64,000 nucleotides of DNA from contig CACYQX010000005.1 in assembly GCA_902776725.1 (NCBI GenBank), positions 28,144-92,143 on the forward strand, read 5' to 3'. The notes under the pieces are model-generated. The model had not been told where the DNA came from. It made no database searches and saw nothing but the letters and a program-made list of their open reading frames with translations. The DNA comes from an uncultured Eubacteriales bacterium (lineage in GTDB: Bacteria; Bacillota; Clostridia; Peptostreptococcales; Anaerovoracaceae). A program made the translations under genes and the position numbers. Positions 24,159-34,347 of this stretch are shown piece by piece (within the stretch, counting starts at the first letter, position 1; each line of letters opens with the position of its first letter).

Positions 24159-24686
24159 ATGAGAAAGATTCTTGTGGTTGTGGATATGCAGAACGATTTT
24201 ATCGATGGAGCGCTTGGAACAAAGGAAGCCGAAGCGATTCTCGATAATGTTGCTGAGAAAATCAAAGAGTATAACCCGAAAGATGTATTCTATACGATGG
24301 ATACGCATGAAGAAAACTATATGGAAACGCAGGAGGGAAAATTCCTTCCCGTCGAACATTGCATCGAGAGAACGGAAGGGTGGAAACTCAACAAGAGGCT
24401 CGAGCCGCTTCTTGCGATGGCGAATATGGTAGTAAAGCCAACATTCGGATCGATGAGACTTGGAGATTTGATAGAAGATATTTACGAGGAAGAGGATGGC
24501 AATATAGAAATCGAGCTAATCGGTCTTTGCACCGATATCTGCGTGGTTTCTAACGCGCTCATTCTTAAGGCAAGATTCCACGAGGTTCCGATCAAGGTGG
24601 ACTCCAGCTGCTGTGCGGGAGTTACTCCCGAGAAGCATGAGGCTGCGCTTGAGACGATGAGATCCTGTCAGATAATAGTTGAGTAG
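24159..24686 (+). CDS. Isochorismatase-fold cysteine hydrolase (nicotinamidase-like)
   Basis: A 175-residue hydrolase. The catalytic triad is recognisable: Asp9 in VVVDMQNDF, Lys in VVKPTFGS, and Cys in GLCTDICVVSNAL, the last being the classic nicotinamidase-type nucleophile motif. The usual nicotinamidase metal histidine pair after the Asp is replaced (MDTHEENYMETQEG, then VEHC), which partly fits. Nicotinamide deamidation for NAD salvage is the most common role, but other amide hydrolases have this fold. Good ribosome site GGGAGG upstream. A HAD phosphatase gene follows after 25 bp. Confidence 0.82.
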   Translation: MRKILVVVDMQNDFIDGALGTKEAEAILDNVAEKIKEYNPKDVFYTMDTHEENYMETQEGKFLPVEHCIERTEGWKLNKRLEPLLAMANMVVKPTFGSMRLGDLIEDIYEEEDGNIEIELIGLCTDICVVSNALILKARFHEVPIKVDSSCCAGVTPEKHEAALETMRSCQIIVE

Positions 24687-24711
24687 CAAGTGCTTTGGAG
24701 GCAGAATACAG

Positions 24712-25539
24712 ATGTCAATCAGAATGATAGGTCTCGACCTTGATGGCACGACATTGGATGCCGAGGGTCGTTTCTCGGAGAGAACAATCGAGGCGTTTAA
24801 AAAAGCAAGGGAAAAGGGAGTGCATATTATAATTTCAACGGGAAGGACTCTTTGTTCTCTTCCCGATGAAATGTTTGATATGCCTTTTCTTGAATATGCC
24901 GTTACTTCAAATGGTGCGCGCATAATAAAACTCGATACAAAGGAAACGATATACGCCAACTTAATTGATGAGGAATCTGTAAGGACTGCGCATAGAATAC
25001 TCAAAGAAAACAATGCGACGATAGAGATATTCTATAGCGGAAGAGCGTATATGGACGCGGACGATTATAAGTTGGTTTTGGACGGCGAACCGACTCGCAA
25101 GATGAGAAACAGAGAGTATATATTAAAATCCAGGACACCGGTTGCGGATATATATGGACTTCTTCTTGAAGGAGCATCGGGAATGGAGAATATAAGCATA
25201 TGCTATTCAACTATTGCCGACAAAGAAAAGATGGAATCTAAACTAAAGGCAATACCAAATATAACGGTTACGTCATCCTTTGAGTACAATAATGAAATCG
25301 GAGGATTGACCACCAGCAAGGCTGAAGGTCTAAAGTATATGATGGAGATGCTTGGGGTGACTTCGGACGAACTTATGTGCTGTGGCGACAGTCCGAACGA
25401 CATAGCGATGCTCGAACTGGCCGGGATAGCAGTGGCGGTAGGAAATGCCACGGAAGAGGTCAAGGCGATAGCGGACTATATAACAGCGCCCCATTATGAG
25501 GATGGTGTCGCAAAAGCTATTGAACGTTTTGTTCTGTAG
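24712..25539 (+). CDS. HAD superfamily phosphatase, Cof-type
   Basis: A 275-residue Cof-like sugar/cofactor phosphatase. It shows DLDGTTLD (nucleophile Asp), ISTGRTL (motif II), a type IIB cap in the middle, the lysine in TTSKAEGLKYMMEMLG and CGDSPNDIAMLELAGIAVAVGNA (motif IV). Targets of this family include sugar phosphates, FMN and PLP; no specificity can be read here. The start at 24712 follows GGAGG; the open frame from 24679 overlaps the preceding gene and is not used. A terminator follows. Confidence 0.9.
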   Translation: MSIRMIGLDLDGTTLDAEGRFSERTIEAFKKAREKGVHIIISTGRTLCSLPDEMFDMPFLEYAVTSNGARIIKLDTKETIYANLIDEESVRTAHRILKENNATIEIFYSGRAYMDADDYKLVLDGEPTRKMRNREYILKSRTPVADIYGLLLEGASGMENISICYSTIADKEKMESKLKAIPNITVTSSFEYNNEIGGLTTSKAEGLKYMMEMLGVTSDELMCCGDSPNDIAMLELAGIAVAVGNATEEVKAIADYITAPHYEDGVAKAIERFVL

Positions 25540-25589
25540 TAATTGACTCGTAGATAAGAAAACTTATTTTTGGCAAATCAGCATATTAT

Positions 25590-25617
25590 TCACCTGTGTT
25601 GAGCAGGTGATTTTTTT
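25590..25617 (+). terminator. Rho-independent terminator after the HAD phosphatase gene
   Basis: A 7-bp stem (TCACCTG / CAGGTGA) with a 7-base loop, followed by seven T. Confidence 0.9.
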
Positions 25618-25638
25618 ATGGCAAAACTGTGGTAAATA

Positions 25639-25666
25639 TTGACATGTAAAAAATAGACTGTAAAAT
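25639..25666 (+). promoter_or_regulatory. Promoter of the yraN-comM-dprA run
   Basis: Perfect -35 TTGACA (25639-25644), 16-bp spacer and -10 TAAAAT (25661-25666), 21 bp ahead of the yraN start. Confidence 0.78.
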
Positions 25667-25687
25667 ATTGGCTACGGAGGTTTTGGC

Positions 25688-26011
25688 ATGTATAAGAAAA
25701 ACATAGGAAACGCGGGCGAAAGCTTTGCGGTTGAATACCTGAAGGCAAAGGGGTATGACATTATAGCCACGGATTATCGCCTAAAAATCGGTCAGGTCGA
25801 TGTGATTGCGAGAAACGAGTGGGGACTCCACTTTATAGAGGTCAAGACCCGAAGCAGCGCGCGGTTTGGGCGACCGGCCGAAGCGGTTGACAGAAACAAG
25901 CTCGCCCATATCAGGAATGTGGCAGCGTTCTATATGCGAGAGCATAAGGTGGATGGGCCCGTTTCTATCGATGTAATTGAAATATTGGTAAATCATATAG
26001 AGGGGGTGTAG
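25688..26011 (+). CDS. yraN: YraN/UPF0102 family endonuclease-fold protein
   Basis: A 107-residue protein with the Holliday-junction-resolvase-like core: GNAGESFAVEYLKAKGY, then GQVDVIAR and FIEVKTRSS, supplying the D...ExK nuclease triad, and a final region rich in basic residues (NKLAHIRNVAAFYMREH). The family is usually next to comM and dprA and is thought to process DNA, but its role is not established. ACGGAGG precedes the ATG. comM starts 2 bp after the stop. Confidence 0.93.
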   Translation: MYKKNIGNAGESFAVEYLKAKGYDIIATDYRLKIGQVDVIARNEWGLHFIEVKTRSSARFGRPAEAVDRNKLAHIRNVAAFYMREHKVDGPVSIDVIEILVNHIEGV

Positions 26012-26013
26012 AA

Positions 26014-27543
26014 ATGCTCGCAAAAGTGAATTGTGCGGCCCTCAGAGGCATCGAAGGAAGGAGAGTGGAGGTCGAGGTTGAGTCCGGTAGAGGGCTTCCC
26101 GGCGTAACTATTATCGGTCTTGGAGACGTAACGGTGAAGGAAGCGGCGTCGCGAATAAAGTCGGCGTTTAATTCCTGCAAGCTCGAGTTTCCGGACGGCA
26201 AGGTTACAATCAATCTCGCTCCCGCGTGGCTTCAGAAGCACGGAAGCCATTACGATCTCGCGATGGCAGTGGGAATACTAAAGACGAGCGGCGAAATCGA
26301 AGCCGCAAATATTGACGCCATGGCATTTCTGGGTGAACTCGGTCTCGACGGAAGAATAAATCCATGCAGGGGCATTATGCCTATGGTTATGGCGCTGAGA
26401 AACTCAGGAATAAAGGTGGTCGTTGTTCCTCCTGAGAACGCTGTGGAAGCATCTGTGGTGGAGGGGGTTAGGGTACTCTCTACGGAAAGCTTTTTTGATA
26501 TAGCGGAGTTTTTGAGGACGGGAGACGAAGGCTATCTGCTTGAAGAAAAGAGACGCGACGGAGAAAGTAAGGGCAAGGTGGGTAGCCTTAACTATTCGGA
26601 TATCAAAGGGCAGGAGGCGGGAAAGCGTGCAATAGTAATCGGTGTTTCGGGAGGCCACGGCATACTGATGTACGGAAGCCCCGGGACGGGAAAAACAATG
26701 CTTGCGGAACGAATTCCGTATATTATGCCGCCGCTCTCAAAAGAGGAGACATTGGAATTAACGGCGATCTATTCCGTGGCCGGAGGGCTTGACGACAATC
26801 GCCCAATCATATCCGAAAGGCCATTTAGGGCTCCGGGGACATCGATATCTATTCCGGGAATGATAGGTTCCGGAGCTCCGCCTAAGCCGGGCGAGATTAC
26901 GCTTGCACACAAAGGCGTGCTCTTTCTGGACGAGCTCGGTGAAAGAAAACGCGATGCCGTCGATATCCTGAGAGTTCCGATGGAGAAGAAAAACATAGTT
27001 CTGAACAGGATGGGAGAGACGTATAAATATCCCGCGGATTTTCTCTTTGTTGCGGCGACAAATCCCTGCAAATGCGGATACTATGGCGACCAGCGTCGCG
27101 CGTGCACGTGCAAGGCGAGAGAGATAGCGACGTATAGGAGTAAGCTCTCGGGACCGATTATGGGAAGGATCGATATCCATCTGGAACTCGGAAATCCCGA
27201 GTATGACGAAGTGAGGGGGAAGCCCGGAATGTCATCAGAAGATATGAGAGGGATGATCATGCGGACGCGGGATATCCAAAAGGAAAGATACAAGAATGAA
27301 CCCTACGGTCTAAACGGCGAACTCGATTCAAAAGGGGTTGAGAAATATTGCGTGATGGATAAAGAGTCCGAGGGTCTTCTGCGGACAGCATATAACGCCA
27401 TGGGGCTCGATCCGAGGGCACTTGTAAAAATCAAAAAACTCTCGAGAACGATTGCGGATTTGGCTGAGAAAGAAGTGATAGGAGTTTCAGAGCTCTCGGA
27501 AGCGCTTCAATATCGCATGAGAACGGTAAGGCAGGAGGTGTAG
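26014..27543 (+). CDS. comM: ComM/YifB family Mg-chelatase-like AAA+ ATPase
   Basis: A hexameric helicase-like ATPase that promotes branch migration when transformed DNA is integrated. The 509-residue protein has the N-terminal lon-protease-like domain (VNCAALRGIEGRRVEVEVESGRGLPG...TIIGL) and a AAA+ core: Walker A GSPGTGKT at 221-228, Walker B LFLDELGE, and the insert GYYGDQRRACTCKAREIATYRSKLSGPIMGRIDIHLE. The insert contains the conserved Cys-rich NPCKCGYYG patch. The ribosome site overlaps the yraN stop. Part of a DNA-uptake/processing group with dprA just downstream. Confidence 0.95.
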   Translation: MLAKVNCAALRGIEGRRVEVEVESGRGLPGVTIIGLGDVTVKEAASRIKSAFNSCKLEFPDGKVTINLAPAWLQKHGSHYDLAMAVGILKTSGEIEAANIDAMAFLGELGLDGRINPCRGIMPMVMALRNSGIKVVVVPPENAVEASVVEGVRVLSTESFFDIAEFLRTGDEGYLLEEKRRDGESKGKVGSLNYSDIKGQEAGKRAIVIGVSGGHGILMYGSPGTGKTMLAERIPYIMPPLSKEETLELTAIYSVAGGLDDNRPIISERPFRAPGTSISIPGMIGSGAPPKPGEITLAHKGVLFLDELGERKRDAVDILRVPMEKKNIVLNRMGETYKYPADFLFVAATNPCKCGYYGDQRRACTCKAREIATYRSKLSGPIMGRIDIHLELGNPEYDEVRGKPGMSSEDMRGMIMRTRDIQKERYKNEPYGLNGELDSKGVEKYCVMDKESEGLLRTAYNAMGLDPRALVKIKKLSRTIADLAEKEVIGVSELSEALQYRMRTVRQEV

Positions 27544-27545
27544 AT

Positions 27546-28439
27546 ATGGCGGATAAGCAAAATATCAAAACGCTTAATTTTGGCGATAGGGACTATCCGG
27601 CAAAGCTAAAGGAGTTTCTGAAAGACCCAAAGACTATATATTATTTGGGAGATATCACGATGGCGGATGAGGTTTCGATAGCGGTGGTTGGAAGTCGCGC
27701 GTGTTCCGCATACGGAAGGGCAGTCTCGGTGGAAATCGGGAGGCGAGCTGCGGCATTTGGTGTAAATGTGGTCAGCGGACTTGCGAAGGGGATTGACGGC
27801 GCCGGGCATCTCGGCGTGATGGACGCGGGCGGAAAGACAATAGGTGTGGTTGCCAACGGACTGGACATATTCTATCCCTATGAGAACAGAAGGATTCAGA
27901 AGGAGATTGCAAAGGAAGGACTCCTGATCAGCGAGTATCCGGAGGGGCAGGAATCCATGCCTTGGCATTTTCCCACTCGCAATAGGATAATAAGCGCGCT
28001 TGCGGACGCAGTAATCGTCGTTGAGGCAAATACGAGGAGCGGATCGCTCATAACTGCGGAGTGCGCGATAGAGCAGGGAAAAGAGGTTTATGCGGTTCCG
28101 GGAAATATAATGAGTCAGAATAGCCTTGGAACAAACAAGCTCATAGCGGATGGGGCGAGGCCTCTCGTCTATGTTGATCAGGTATTTCATGACCTCATAG
28201 ACAGAGGAATTTTGAAGGCTCCTATGGAGAGCGAGGCTCTGGAATCAAACAGGAACCTCGGTGAGCAGGAGAAGGAACTGCTCTATGCCTTGAAAAATAG
28301 CGGAGAATTGTCGCTCGAGGACCTTGCGGCGACGCTTGGAATAGGCATGGCTGAGCTCAATGGACTGGTATCTGTGCTGGAAATAAAAGGAATGGTTTTT
28401 AGCGAAATGGGAAAAGTTATGATTGCAAAATCATTCTAA
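27546..28439 (+). CDS. dprA: DNA processing protein DprA
   Basis: It loads RecA onto incoming single-stranded DNA during transformation and protects that DNA. The 297-residue protein has the Rossmann-like core: YYLGD, AVVGSRACSAYGR, VVSGLAKGIDGAGHLG, GVVANGLDIFYPYENR, SEYPEGQ, FPTRNRIISALADAVIVVEA and SGSLITAECAIEQGKEVYAVPGN. A short C-terminal winged-helix domain follows (ELSLEDLAATLGIGMAELNGLVSVLEIKGMV). It starts 2 bp after comM. Together with ComEC (51832) it suggests a competence route, although no comG or comF gene is in the window. Confidence 0.96.
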   Translation: MADKQNIKTLNFGDRDYPAKLKEFLKDPKTIYYLGDITMADEVSIAVVGSRACSAYGRAVSVEIGRRAAAFGVNVVSGLAKGIDGAGHLGVMDAGGKTIGVVANGLDIFYPYENRRIQKEIAKEGLLISEYPEGQESMPWHFPTRNRIISALADAVIVVEANTRSGSLITAECAIEQGKEVYAVPGNIMSQNSLGTNKLIADGARPLVYVDQVFHDLIDRGILKAPMESEALESNRNLGEQEKELLYALKNSGELSLEDLAATLGIGMAELNGLVSVLEIKGMVFSEMGKVMIAKSF

Positions 28440-28491
28440 CTTATGTAAAATGTGCATTTGACAAATAATAGTAAGAACTTTCGGAGGAAAA

Positions 28492-30576
28492 ATGGCTACT
28501 AAAAAGAAAAAAAGCGCAGATAACGGAAAGATTCTCGTAATCGTAGAATCTCCATCCAAGGCTAGGACGATTGCCAAGTATTTAGGCAGTAAATACAGCG
28601 TAATCGCATCTGTAGGACACGTAAGGGATCTTCCCAAGAGCAAGCTCGGAATCGACAAAGATAACGATTTTGAGCCGCAGTATATTCCGATCAGAGGAAA
28701 GGGCGAGCTCATAAGGTCTCTCAAGAAGGAGGCTTCAAAGGCTTCCAAGATCTATCTCGCAACGGACCCTGATAGAGAAGGAGAAGCTATTTCTTGGCAT
28801 CTCGCATATCTTCTTGGAATCGATCCGGCGTCGGACTGCAGAATCGAGTTCCACGAGATAACCAAAAACACAATCAAAGAAGCCATTAAGAATCCAAGAC
28901 CTATAGATCTCGGTCTGGTTGACGCGCAGCAGGCAAGAAGAGTCCTCGATAGACTCGTAGGATACGAAATCAGCCCGCTACTTTGGCGTAAGATAAGAAA
29001 GGGACTTTCCGCAGGAAGAGTTCAGTCCGCGGCACTCAAGATTATCTGCGACAGAGAAAAGGAAATTCAGGCCTTTATTCCTGTTGAGTATTGGAACATC
29101 GCTGCGACATTCAAGAAAGGAAGAACTTTTACTGCAAAGCTAGCAGAATGTAACGGCAAGAAGATTACCGTAGACAACAAAGAACAGAACGACAAGATTA
29201 TCTCCGATCTCAAGAGCGGAGAGTTCAAGGTAAAGTCGATATCCGAAAAGGAAAGAGTTGTTAAGCCGCTTCCGCCGTTCACAACGAGCAGCATGCAGCA
29301 GGAAGCCGGCAACAGACTTAATTTCAATACCAAGAAGACCATGATGATAGCGCAGCAGCTCTACGAAGGTGTGGAAATCAAGGGTAGAGGAACCACGGGT
29401 CTCATCACATACCTGAGAACCGACTCCGTAAGAGTTGCGGACGTTGCAAGATTTGCGGCAAAGGATTTCATCACAGAACGATATGGCGCAGAATATTTCG
29501 GAAACAATTTTTACAGCAACAAAAAGAAAGACATCCAGGATGCGCACGAAGCGATAAGACCTTCGGACGTAACTTTGACGCCGATGATGATCAAGGAATC
29601 TCTCACGGCGGATCAGTTCAAGCTCTATAACATCATCTGGTCAAGATTTGTTGCGAGCCAGATGAGCGCCGCAAAGTTTAATAGCGTTCAGGTCGGAATC
29701 GAAAACGGAGATTATCTCCTCAAGGCGAATGGCTCAGAGGTTATCTTTGACGGATTCAGAAAAGTATATAGTCCCGTTACGGATGATGATGACGACAAGA
29801 TGCTTCCGGCACTTAAAGAAGGGGAAGTTCTCAAGGCGGAGAAGATTACCGGCGAGCAGGCGTTTACACAGCCACCCGCAAGGTATACGGAAGCAAGCCT
29901 TGTAAAGGAACTCGAGGAAAAGAACATCGGAAGACCGAGTACATACGCTCCAATCGTAAGTACGCTTTCGGAGAGAAGATATGTGCTTAAGGAAAAGAAG
30001 GCAATTAAGCCTACCGATCTCGGCTTCCTCGTAAACGATATGATGGAAGAGCATTTCAGAGATATCGTAGACGTCAACTTTACGGCAGCGATGGAAGACA
30101 GCCTCGACGATATAGAAATGAACAAGAAGGAATGGAAGAAGGTAGTAGGGGACTTCTACGGTCCATTCTCTGCTGAACTAAAACAGGCTGACTCCGTAAT
30201 AGAGAAGGTAAAGATTGAAGATCAGCCGACAGGCGAGGTTTGCGAGCTATGCGGAAAGCCGCTCGTAATCAAGACAGGAAGATTCGGAGACTTTATCGCG
30301 TGCAGTGGTTATCCGGAATGCAAAAACACAAAGCCCATCATCAAGAGCATAGGTGTAAAATGTCCGAGCTGCGGAAACGAAATCGTTGCGAGAAGAAGCA
30401 AGAAGGGAAGACTTTTCTACGGATGCACAGGATATCCCAAGTGCAATATGGTCTTCTGGAATAAACCTGTCGACAAGACATGTCCAAAGTGCGGAAGTCT
30501 CATGACAGAGAAGAAGAGCAAGAAGGGAGACCTAGTTTGCTCCAACCAGGACTGCGGATATACCGAGGGTAAATAA
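28492..30576 (+). CDS. topA: DNA topoisomerase I
   Basis: A type IA topoisomerase relaxing negative supercoils. The 694 residues start with the TOPRIM domain ([20 protein letters not shown], acidic [12 protein letters not shown]) and contain the catalytic tyrosine in [13 protein letters not shown] (Tyr307) and the [14 protein letters not shown] region. The C-terminus carries three four-cysteine zinc ribbons (from CELCG, CPSCG and CPKCG), the usual Firmicute arrangement. GGAGGAAAA precedes the ATG. It follows dprA, as in Bacillus; hslV comes next, whereas Bacillus has trmFO and xerC/codV in between. Confidence 0.97.
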   Translation: MATKKKKSADNGKILVIVESPSKARTIAKYLGSKYSVIASVGHVRDLPKSKLGIDKDNDFEPQYIPIRGKGELIRSLKKEASKASKIYLATDPDREGEAISWHLAYLLGIDPASDCRIEFHEITKNTIKEAIKNPRPIDLGLVDAQQARRVLDRLVGYEISPLLWRKIRKGLSAGRVQSAALKIICDREKEIQAFIPVEYWNIAATFKKGRTFTAKLAECNGKKITVDNKEQNDKIISDLKSGEFKVKSISEKERVVKPLPPFTTSSMQQEAGNRLNFNTKKTMMIAQQLYEGVEIKGRGTTGLITYLRTDSVRVADVARFAAKDFITERYGAEYFGNNFYSNKKKDIQDAHEAIRPSDVTLTPMMIKESLTADQFKLYNIIWSRFVASQMSAAKFNSVQVGIENGDYLLKANGSEVIFDGFRKVYSPVTDDDDDKMLPALKEGEVLKAEKITGEQAFTQPPARYTEASLVKELEEKNIGRPSTYAPIVSTLSERRYVLKEKKAIKPTDLGFLVNDMMEEHFRDIVDVNFTAAMEDSLDDIEMNKKEWKKVVGDFYGPFSAELKQADSVIEKVKIEDQPTGEVCELCGKPLVIKTGRFGDFIACSGYPECKNTKPIIKSIGVKCPSCGNEIVARRSKKGRLFYGCTGYPKCNMVFWNKPVDKTCPKCGSLMTEKKSKKGDLVCSNQDCGYTEGK

Positions 30577-30599
30577 GGGTAAGTAAAGTGGAGGACGCT

Positions 30600-31139
30600 A
30601 TGGTTCAATTTCATGCAACCACGATATGCGCTGTAAGAAGAGGTCCGGACGATGTCGCGATAGGCGGCGACGGTCAGGTCACGATGGGCGAAAGCGCCAT
30701 CATGAAGAACAGCGCAAAGAAAGTCAAGAGAATATATAACGGTCAGGTTCTCACGGGATTTGCGGGAACGGTTTCCGATGCCTTTTCTCTTACGGAAAAA
30801 TTCGAAAAGAAACTCGAGGAGCACGGAGGAAATCTTAAGCGCGCCGCGGTTGACCTTGCCCAGATGTGGAGATCGGATCGCGGAATGAGAAATCTAGAAG
30901 CGCTCATGATCGTTGCGGACAAGGACGATCTTCTCGTTATCTCGGGAACCGGTGAGGTTATCGTTCCTGACCAGAGTTTTGTTGCGATAGGTTCCGGCGG
31001 AAACTATGCGTACGCTGCGGCGAACGCGCTGTTTAACCACACGGAGATGACCGCGGAAGAAATCGTAAAGGAAGCGCTCGGAATAGCGGCTTCGATTTGC
31101 GTCTACACAAACGACCACATCTCGGTTGAGAAACTATAG
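30600..31139 (+). CDS. hslV: ATP-dependent protease subunit HslV (ClpQ)
   Basis: The proteolytic chamber of the HslUV protease. The 179-residue precursor begins [15 protein letters not shown]; removal of the first residues would expose Thr7 as the N-terminal nucleophile, like the short propeptide of Bacillus Cod[33 protein letters not shown] and the [15 protein letters not shown] block are family marks. The start was moved to 30600 because GTGGAGG lies just upstream; GTG at 30588 would include the ribosome site. hslU follows 10 bp later. Confidence 0.96.
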   Translation: MVQFHATTICAVRRGPDDVAIGGDGQVTMGESAIMKNSAKKVKRIYNGQVLTGFAGTVSDAFSLTEKFEKKLEEHGGNLKRAAVDLAQMWRSDRGMRNLEALMIVADKDDLLVISGTGEVIVPDQSFVAIGSGGNYAYAAANALFNHTEMTAEEIVKEALGIAASICVYTNDHISVEKL

Positions 31140-31149
31140 GAGGCATGAC

Positions 31150-32568
31150 ATGGCGAATAAGATTCAACAGATGACCCCAAAGGAAATAGTTGCGGAACTG
31201 GATAAATATATCATCGGTCAGGAAGAGGCAAAGAAGTCTGTCGCGATTGCGCTCAGAAACAGATACAGAAGATCACTTCTTTCCGAGAAGATGAGGGAAG
31301 AAATAACACCGAAGAATATTCTTATGATGGGACCTACGGGCTGCGGTAAGACGGAAATCGCAAGACGTCTCGCAAAGCTGATGGAGGCTCCCTTTGTTAA
31401 GGTTGAAGCCACCAAGTTTACCGAAGTCGGTTACGTAGGCCGTGATGTCGATTCCATGGTAAGGGATTTGGTTGAGGCTTCTATCAGAATTACCAAGCAG
31501 GCGAAGCTGAAAGAAAAATACGATATCGCTGACGGAATTGCGGAAGAAAAGATTCTTGAGGCGATTATCCCGGGACATAAGCGTAAAACCAATCCCGCAG
31601 AGACAAACCCGAACAATCCTTTTGCGTTTATCATGAATAACTTCCAGCAGCCACAGCAGCCACAGTCGCAGGAACCCGAAAAGGAGGATACCGGTGTTTC
31701 CATGGCTCGTGAGCAGGTTAGACAGCAGTTGAGAGACGGACTCCTGGAAGACCAGTTCATAGAAATAGAGGTTACCGATACGCCAAAGGGCAATCAGCTC
31801 GATATGAGCAACGAAGGCATGAGCATAGCCATAGGAAATATCTTTGGCGATATGGGCCCGAAGCGAACAAAAAAGAAAAAGGTGAGAGTAAGCGAGGCGA
31901 AGAAGATTCTCCGCGAGCAGGAGGCCCAGAACCTTATCGACATGGATCAGGTTACCGATGAGGCGCTTCAGAACGCCGAACAGAACGGAATAATCTTTAT
32001 CGACGAGATAGATAAGATCGCGTCGAGCTCGAGCGTGTATCACGGTGCGGACGTATCGAGGGAAGGTGTTCAGAGAGATATTCTTCCTATCGTAGAGGGA
32101 AGCGTTGTCAACACCAAATACGGTCCGGTTAAGACTGACCATATTCTCTTTATCGGAGCGGGTGCATTCCATACCGCAAAGCCGACGGATCTCATTCCTG
32201 AACTTCAGGGACGTTTCCCGATCAGGGTTGAACTCCAGAGTCTCACAAAGGATTCCTTTGTCAAGATTCTCACGGTTCCGGAGAATGCGATAATAAAGCA
32301 GAATCAGGCGCTTCTGGAAACCGAAGGTGTAAGCCTTGCGTTCACGGACGATGCTATCGACGAGATAGCGAGCATGGCGTTCCTTATGAACGAGCAGACC
32401 GAGAATATCGGCGCGAGAAGACTTCATACGATTATGGAAAAACTCCTCGAGGATATTTCTTTTGAAGTTCCGGGAACGGAGAGCGATCTTACTATCGACA
32501 GGGAATACGTAAGAGATAAGTTCAGCGATACGATTGATAAGGACGACGTGGACAAATATATACTGTAA
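31150..32568 (+). CDS. hslU: ATP-dependent protease ATPase subunit HslU (ClpY)
   Basis: The AAA+ unfoldase that feeds HslV. The 472-residue protein has [30 protein letters not shown] at the start, Walker A GPTGCGKT at 61-68, [24 protein letters not shown], the inserted I domain (about 110-240, Gln/Pro-rich around 170), Walker [12 protein letters not shown], and sensor II in [17 protein letters not shown]. The C-terminal DVDKYIL resembles the tail that docks into HslV. AGGAGG stands 6 bp before this ATG; the frame open from 31126 overlaps hslV and is discarded. Confidence 0.97.
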   Translation: MANKIQQMTPKEIVAELDKYIIGQEEAKKSVAIALRNRYRRSLLSEKMREEITPKNILMMGPTGCGKTEIARRLAKLMEAPFVKVEATKFTEVGYVGRDVDSMVRDLVEASIRITKQAKLKEKYDIADGIAEEKILEAIIPGHKRKTNPAETNPNNPFAFIMNNFQQPQQPQSQEPEKEDTGVSMAREQVRQQLRDGLLEDQFIEIEVTDTPKGNQLDMSNEGMSIAIGNIFGDMGPKRTKKKKVRVSEAKKILREQEAQNLIDMDQVTDEALQNAEQNGIIFIDEIDKIASSSSVYHGADVSREGVQRDILPIVEGSVVNTKYGPVKTDHILFIGAGAFHTAKPTDLIPELQGRFPIRVELQSLTKDSFVKILTVPENAIIKQNQALLETEGVSLAFTDDAIDEIASMAFLMNEQTENIGARRLHTIMEKLLEDISFEVPGTESDLTIDREYVRDKFSDTIDKDDVDKYIL

Positions 32569-32587
32569 AGGAATTAGAGGTAGTTTA

Positions 32588-33367
32588 ATGGGCAATGATC
32601 TTTTAACAAGGGTTAGAAAACTTAACTGGGTGCTTTCGGAGAGCGCTACGGGTTTTGTTTCTTTTGAAGAATTATGCAATACGATGTACGAACTCGTGCA
32701 GGGTAATGTATATATCATGAACAAAAGAGGAAAGATTCTTGCGGCCAAGTTTGACGATGGCGCGGAGGAACCTCTCGTTTACGACGAAAAGAGCAAAGCG
32801 TATGTGCTTCCCAATAAGTATTACGAAAAATATCTCGAACTCAACGAGACGCGTGAGAACCTAACATACGATGCCATCAAAGAATTCAACGGAAAAGACT
32901 ATACCATGGCTGCGAAGTTCCATACTATAGTTCCGGTTATCTTTGGTGGAAAGCGTGTTGCGACTATGCTGTTTGTCAGAGAGAACAAAGCTTTCTCCGA
33001 TGAGGATATAGCTATATGCGAATACGGGGCAACGGTTGTAGGAATCGAAGTCTCCAGAGGTCTTGCTCTCGAAGAGGAAGAGGATAACAGACAGAAGAAC
33101 GCTGTCATAGTCGCGCTCGAAACGCTCTCTTATTCAGAGATGGATGCGGTCAGCAAAATCTTTGCAGAGCTCGATGGTGACTCAGGGCTTCTGGTTGCAA
33201 GCAAGATTGCGGACAAGTCCGGAATTACAAGGTCCGTAATTGTAAACGCTCTCAGAAAACTCGAAAGCGCAGGCGTGATAGAGTCAAAGTCGCTCGGCAT
33301 GAAGGGCACAAGGATCAAAATCACCAACGAATTCCTGAGAGACGAAATAGAAAAGATGGAGATCTAG
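32588..33367 (+). CDS. codY: GTP- and branched-chain-amino-acid-sensing global repressor CodY
   Basis: A pleiotropic repressor that reads GTP and Ile/Leu/Val levels. The 259 residues match the family length exactly. The N-terminal GAF domain starts LLTRVRKLNWVLSESATGFVSFEELC; the C-terminal winged helix is almost invariant (ASKIADKSGITRSVIVNALRKLESAGVIESKSLGMKGTRIKI). The gene order hslV-hslU-codY equals clpQ-clpY-codY of Bacillus. The start at 32588 uses AGAGG upstream; the open frame from 32534 lies within hslU. The stop shares a base with the GTG of the next gene. Confidence 0.97.
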   Translation: MGNDLLTRVRKLNWVLSESATGFVSFEELCNTMYELVQGNVYIMNKRGKILAAKFDDGAEEPLVYDEKSKAYVLPNKYYEKYLELNETRENLTYDAIKEFNGKDYTMAAKFHTIVPVIFGGKRVATMLFVRENKAFSDEDIAICEYGATVVGIEVSRGLALEEEEDNRQKNAVIVALETLSYSEMDAVSKIFAELDGDSGLLVASKIADKSGITRSVIVNALRKLESAGVIESKSLGMKGTRIKITNEFLRDEIEKMEI

Positions 33368-34020
33368 TGGAATACCGTTATCTTACTCTCGGCAAAAGAG
33401 CTCGTGCAGAGCAGATAATAGAAAAATCAAAATTCATAGCCACCGTTTGTCCAGTGGAAACGCGGGAAGAGGCGGAGGCTTTTTTTACCGAGATAAGATC
33501 GGAGTTCAAGGATGCCACGCATAATGTTCCGGCCATGGTCATAGGCGAGAAGATGCAGCTCCAGTGGGGATCGGACGACGGTGAACCACAGGGCACATCG
33601 GGAGCTCCAATAGTGCAGCTCCTCGTCAACAAGGGTATAACCAACGCCGCCGTCATGATTACTAGGTATTTTGGCGGAATAAAGCTCGGAACGGGCGGAT
33701 TGGTAAGGGCTTATACCTCGAGCGCAGAGCTCGGGATAGCGGAGGCGGGCATCGTTTCTGCGGTTCCATTTGTGGAATACAGTGTGGCTGTGGACTACAG
33801 CATATATAACAGAATAATAAGCTATAGATTCCCCGATAGTTTTAAGGACAATATGCTTATGGGCGATGCCGTTTTTGGGGAAAACGTGAGCTTTATTCTC
33901 TCGGTTACAAGGGAAATGGAAGGGGAAATCAAAGGGCTTCTTACCGAGATTTCGGGAGGAAATATATCCTTCTCCGAAGGCCTTGAGAGGTTTAAGCTTA
34001 TATCACATAAATCGGCGTAA
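33367..34020 (+). CDS. yigZ: YigZ/IMPACT family protein
   Basis: A 217-residue protein of the IMPACT/YigZ family (UPF0029), with the N-terminal domain signature KSKFIATVCPVETREEAEAFF, then DATHNVPAMVIG, SDDGEPQGTSGAPI and TRYFGGIKLGTGGLVRAYTSS, plus a C-terminal DUF1949 ferredoxin-like domain. A role linked to translation or ribosome stress is suspected; there is no defined reaction. GTG start, overlapping the codY stop by one base (translational coupling). The tRNA gene cluster begins about 100 bp downstream. Confidence 0.94.
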   Translation: MEYRYLTLGKRARAEQIIEKSKFIATVCPVETREEAEAFFTEIRSEFKDATHNVPAMVIGEKMQLQWGSDDGEPQGTSGAPIVQLLVNKGITNAAVMITRYFGGIKLGTGGLVRAYTSSAELGIAEAGIVSAVPFVEYSVAVDYSIYNRIISYRFPDSFKDNMLMGDAVFGENVSFILSVTREMEGEIKGLLTEISGGNISFSEGLERFKLISHKSA

Positions 34021-34048
34021 TAGAGGGCTCTTGGGGCTTAAAAAATCC

Positions 34049-34077
34049 TTGACAAAAGGTGCGCTCCATTATAGAAT
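34049..34077 (+). promoter_or_regulatory. Promoter of the 14-gene tRNA cluster
   Basis: Perfect -35 TTGACA (34049-34054), 17-bp spacer and -10 TAGAAT (34072-34077), 44 bp before tRNA-Asp. No other promoter of this quality is visible within the cluster. Confidence 0.78.
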
Positions 34078-34121
34078 TTATGAGTACGTCAGATGGACAG
34101 GTGTCGATTTTGGCGGTATGC

Positions 34122-34198
34122 GGCCTGGTAGTTCAGTTGGTTAGAATGCCAGCCTGTCACGCTGGAGGTCGACGGTTCGAGCCCGTTCCAGGTCGCCA
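34122..34198 (+). tRNA. tRNA-Asp (GTC)
   Basis: Acceptor GGCCTGG pairs with CCAGGTC; anticodon loop CTGTCAC; discriminator G; CCA encoded. Confidence 0.97.
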
Positions 34199-34217
34199 AT
34201 TCAATTTGACGTAATAT

Positions 34218-34292
34218 GCTGGCGTGGCTCAACGGTAGAGCAGCTGATTTGTAATCAGCAGGTTGGGGGTTCGATTCCCTCCGCCAGCTCCA
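34218..34292 (+). tRNA. tRNA-Thr (TGT)
   Basis: Acceptor GCTGGCG/CGCCAGC; anticodon stem GCTGA/TCAGC with loop TTTGTAA; CCA encoded. Confidence 0.97.
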
Positions 34293-34347
34293 TCATCAAA
34301 TTTCATAATATGTGTCTCGTAAGGGGCAGTAAATCTGATGTGGTCGT

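Noticed and set aside
31273-32748. A 491-codon open frame on the minus strand opposite hslU
   Set aside because: It is antisense to a fully conserved hslU and the start of codY; its Arg/Leu/Tyr-rich composition and lack of any motif mark it as a reading-frame shadow.
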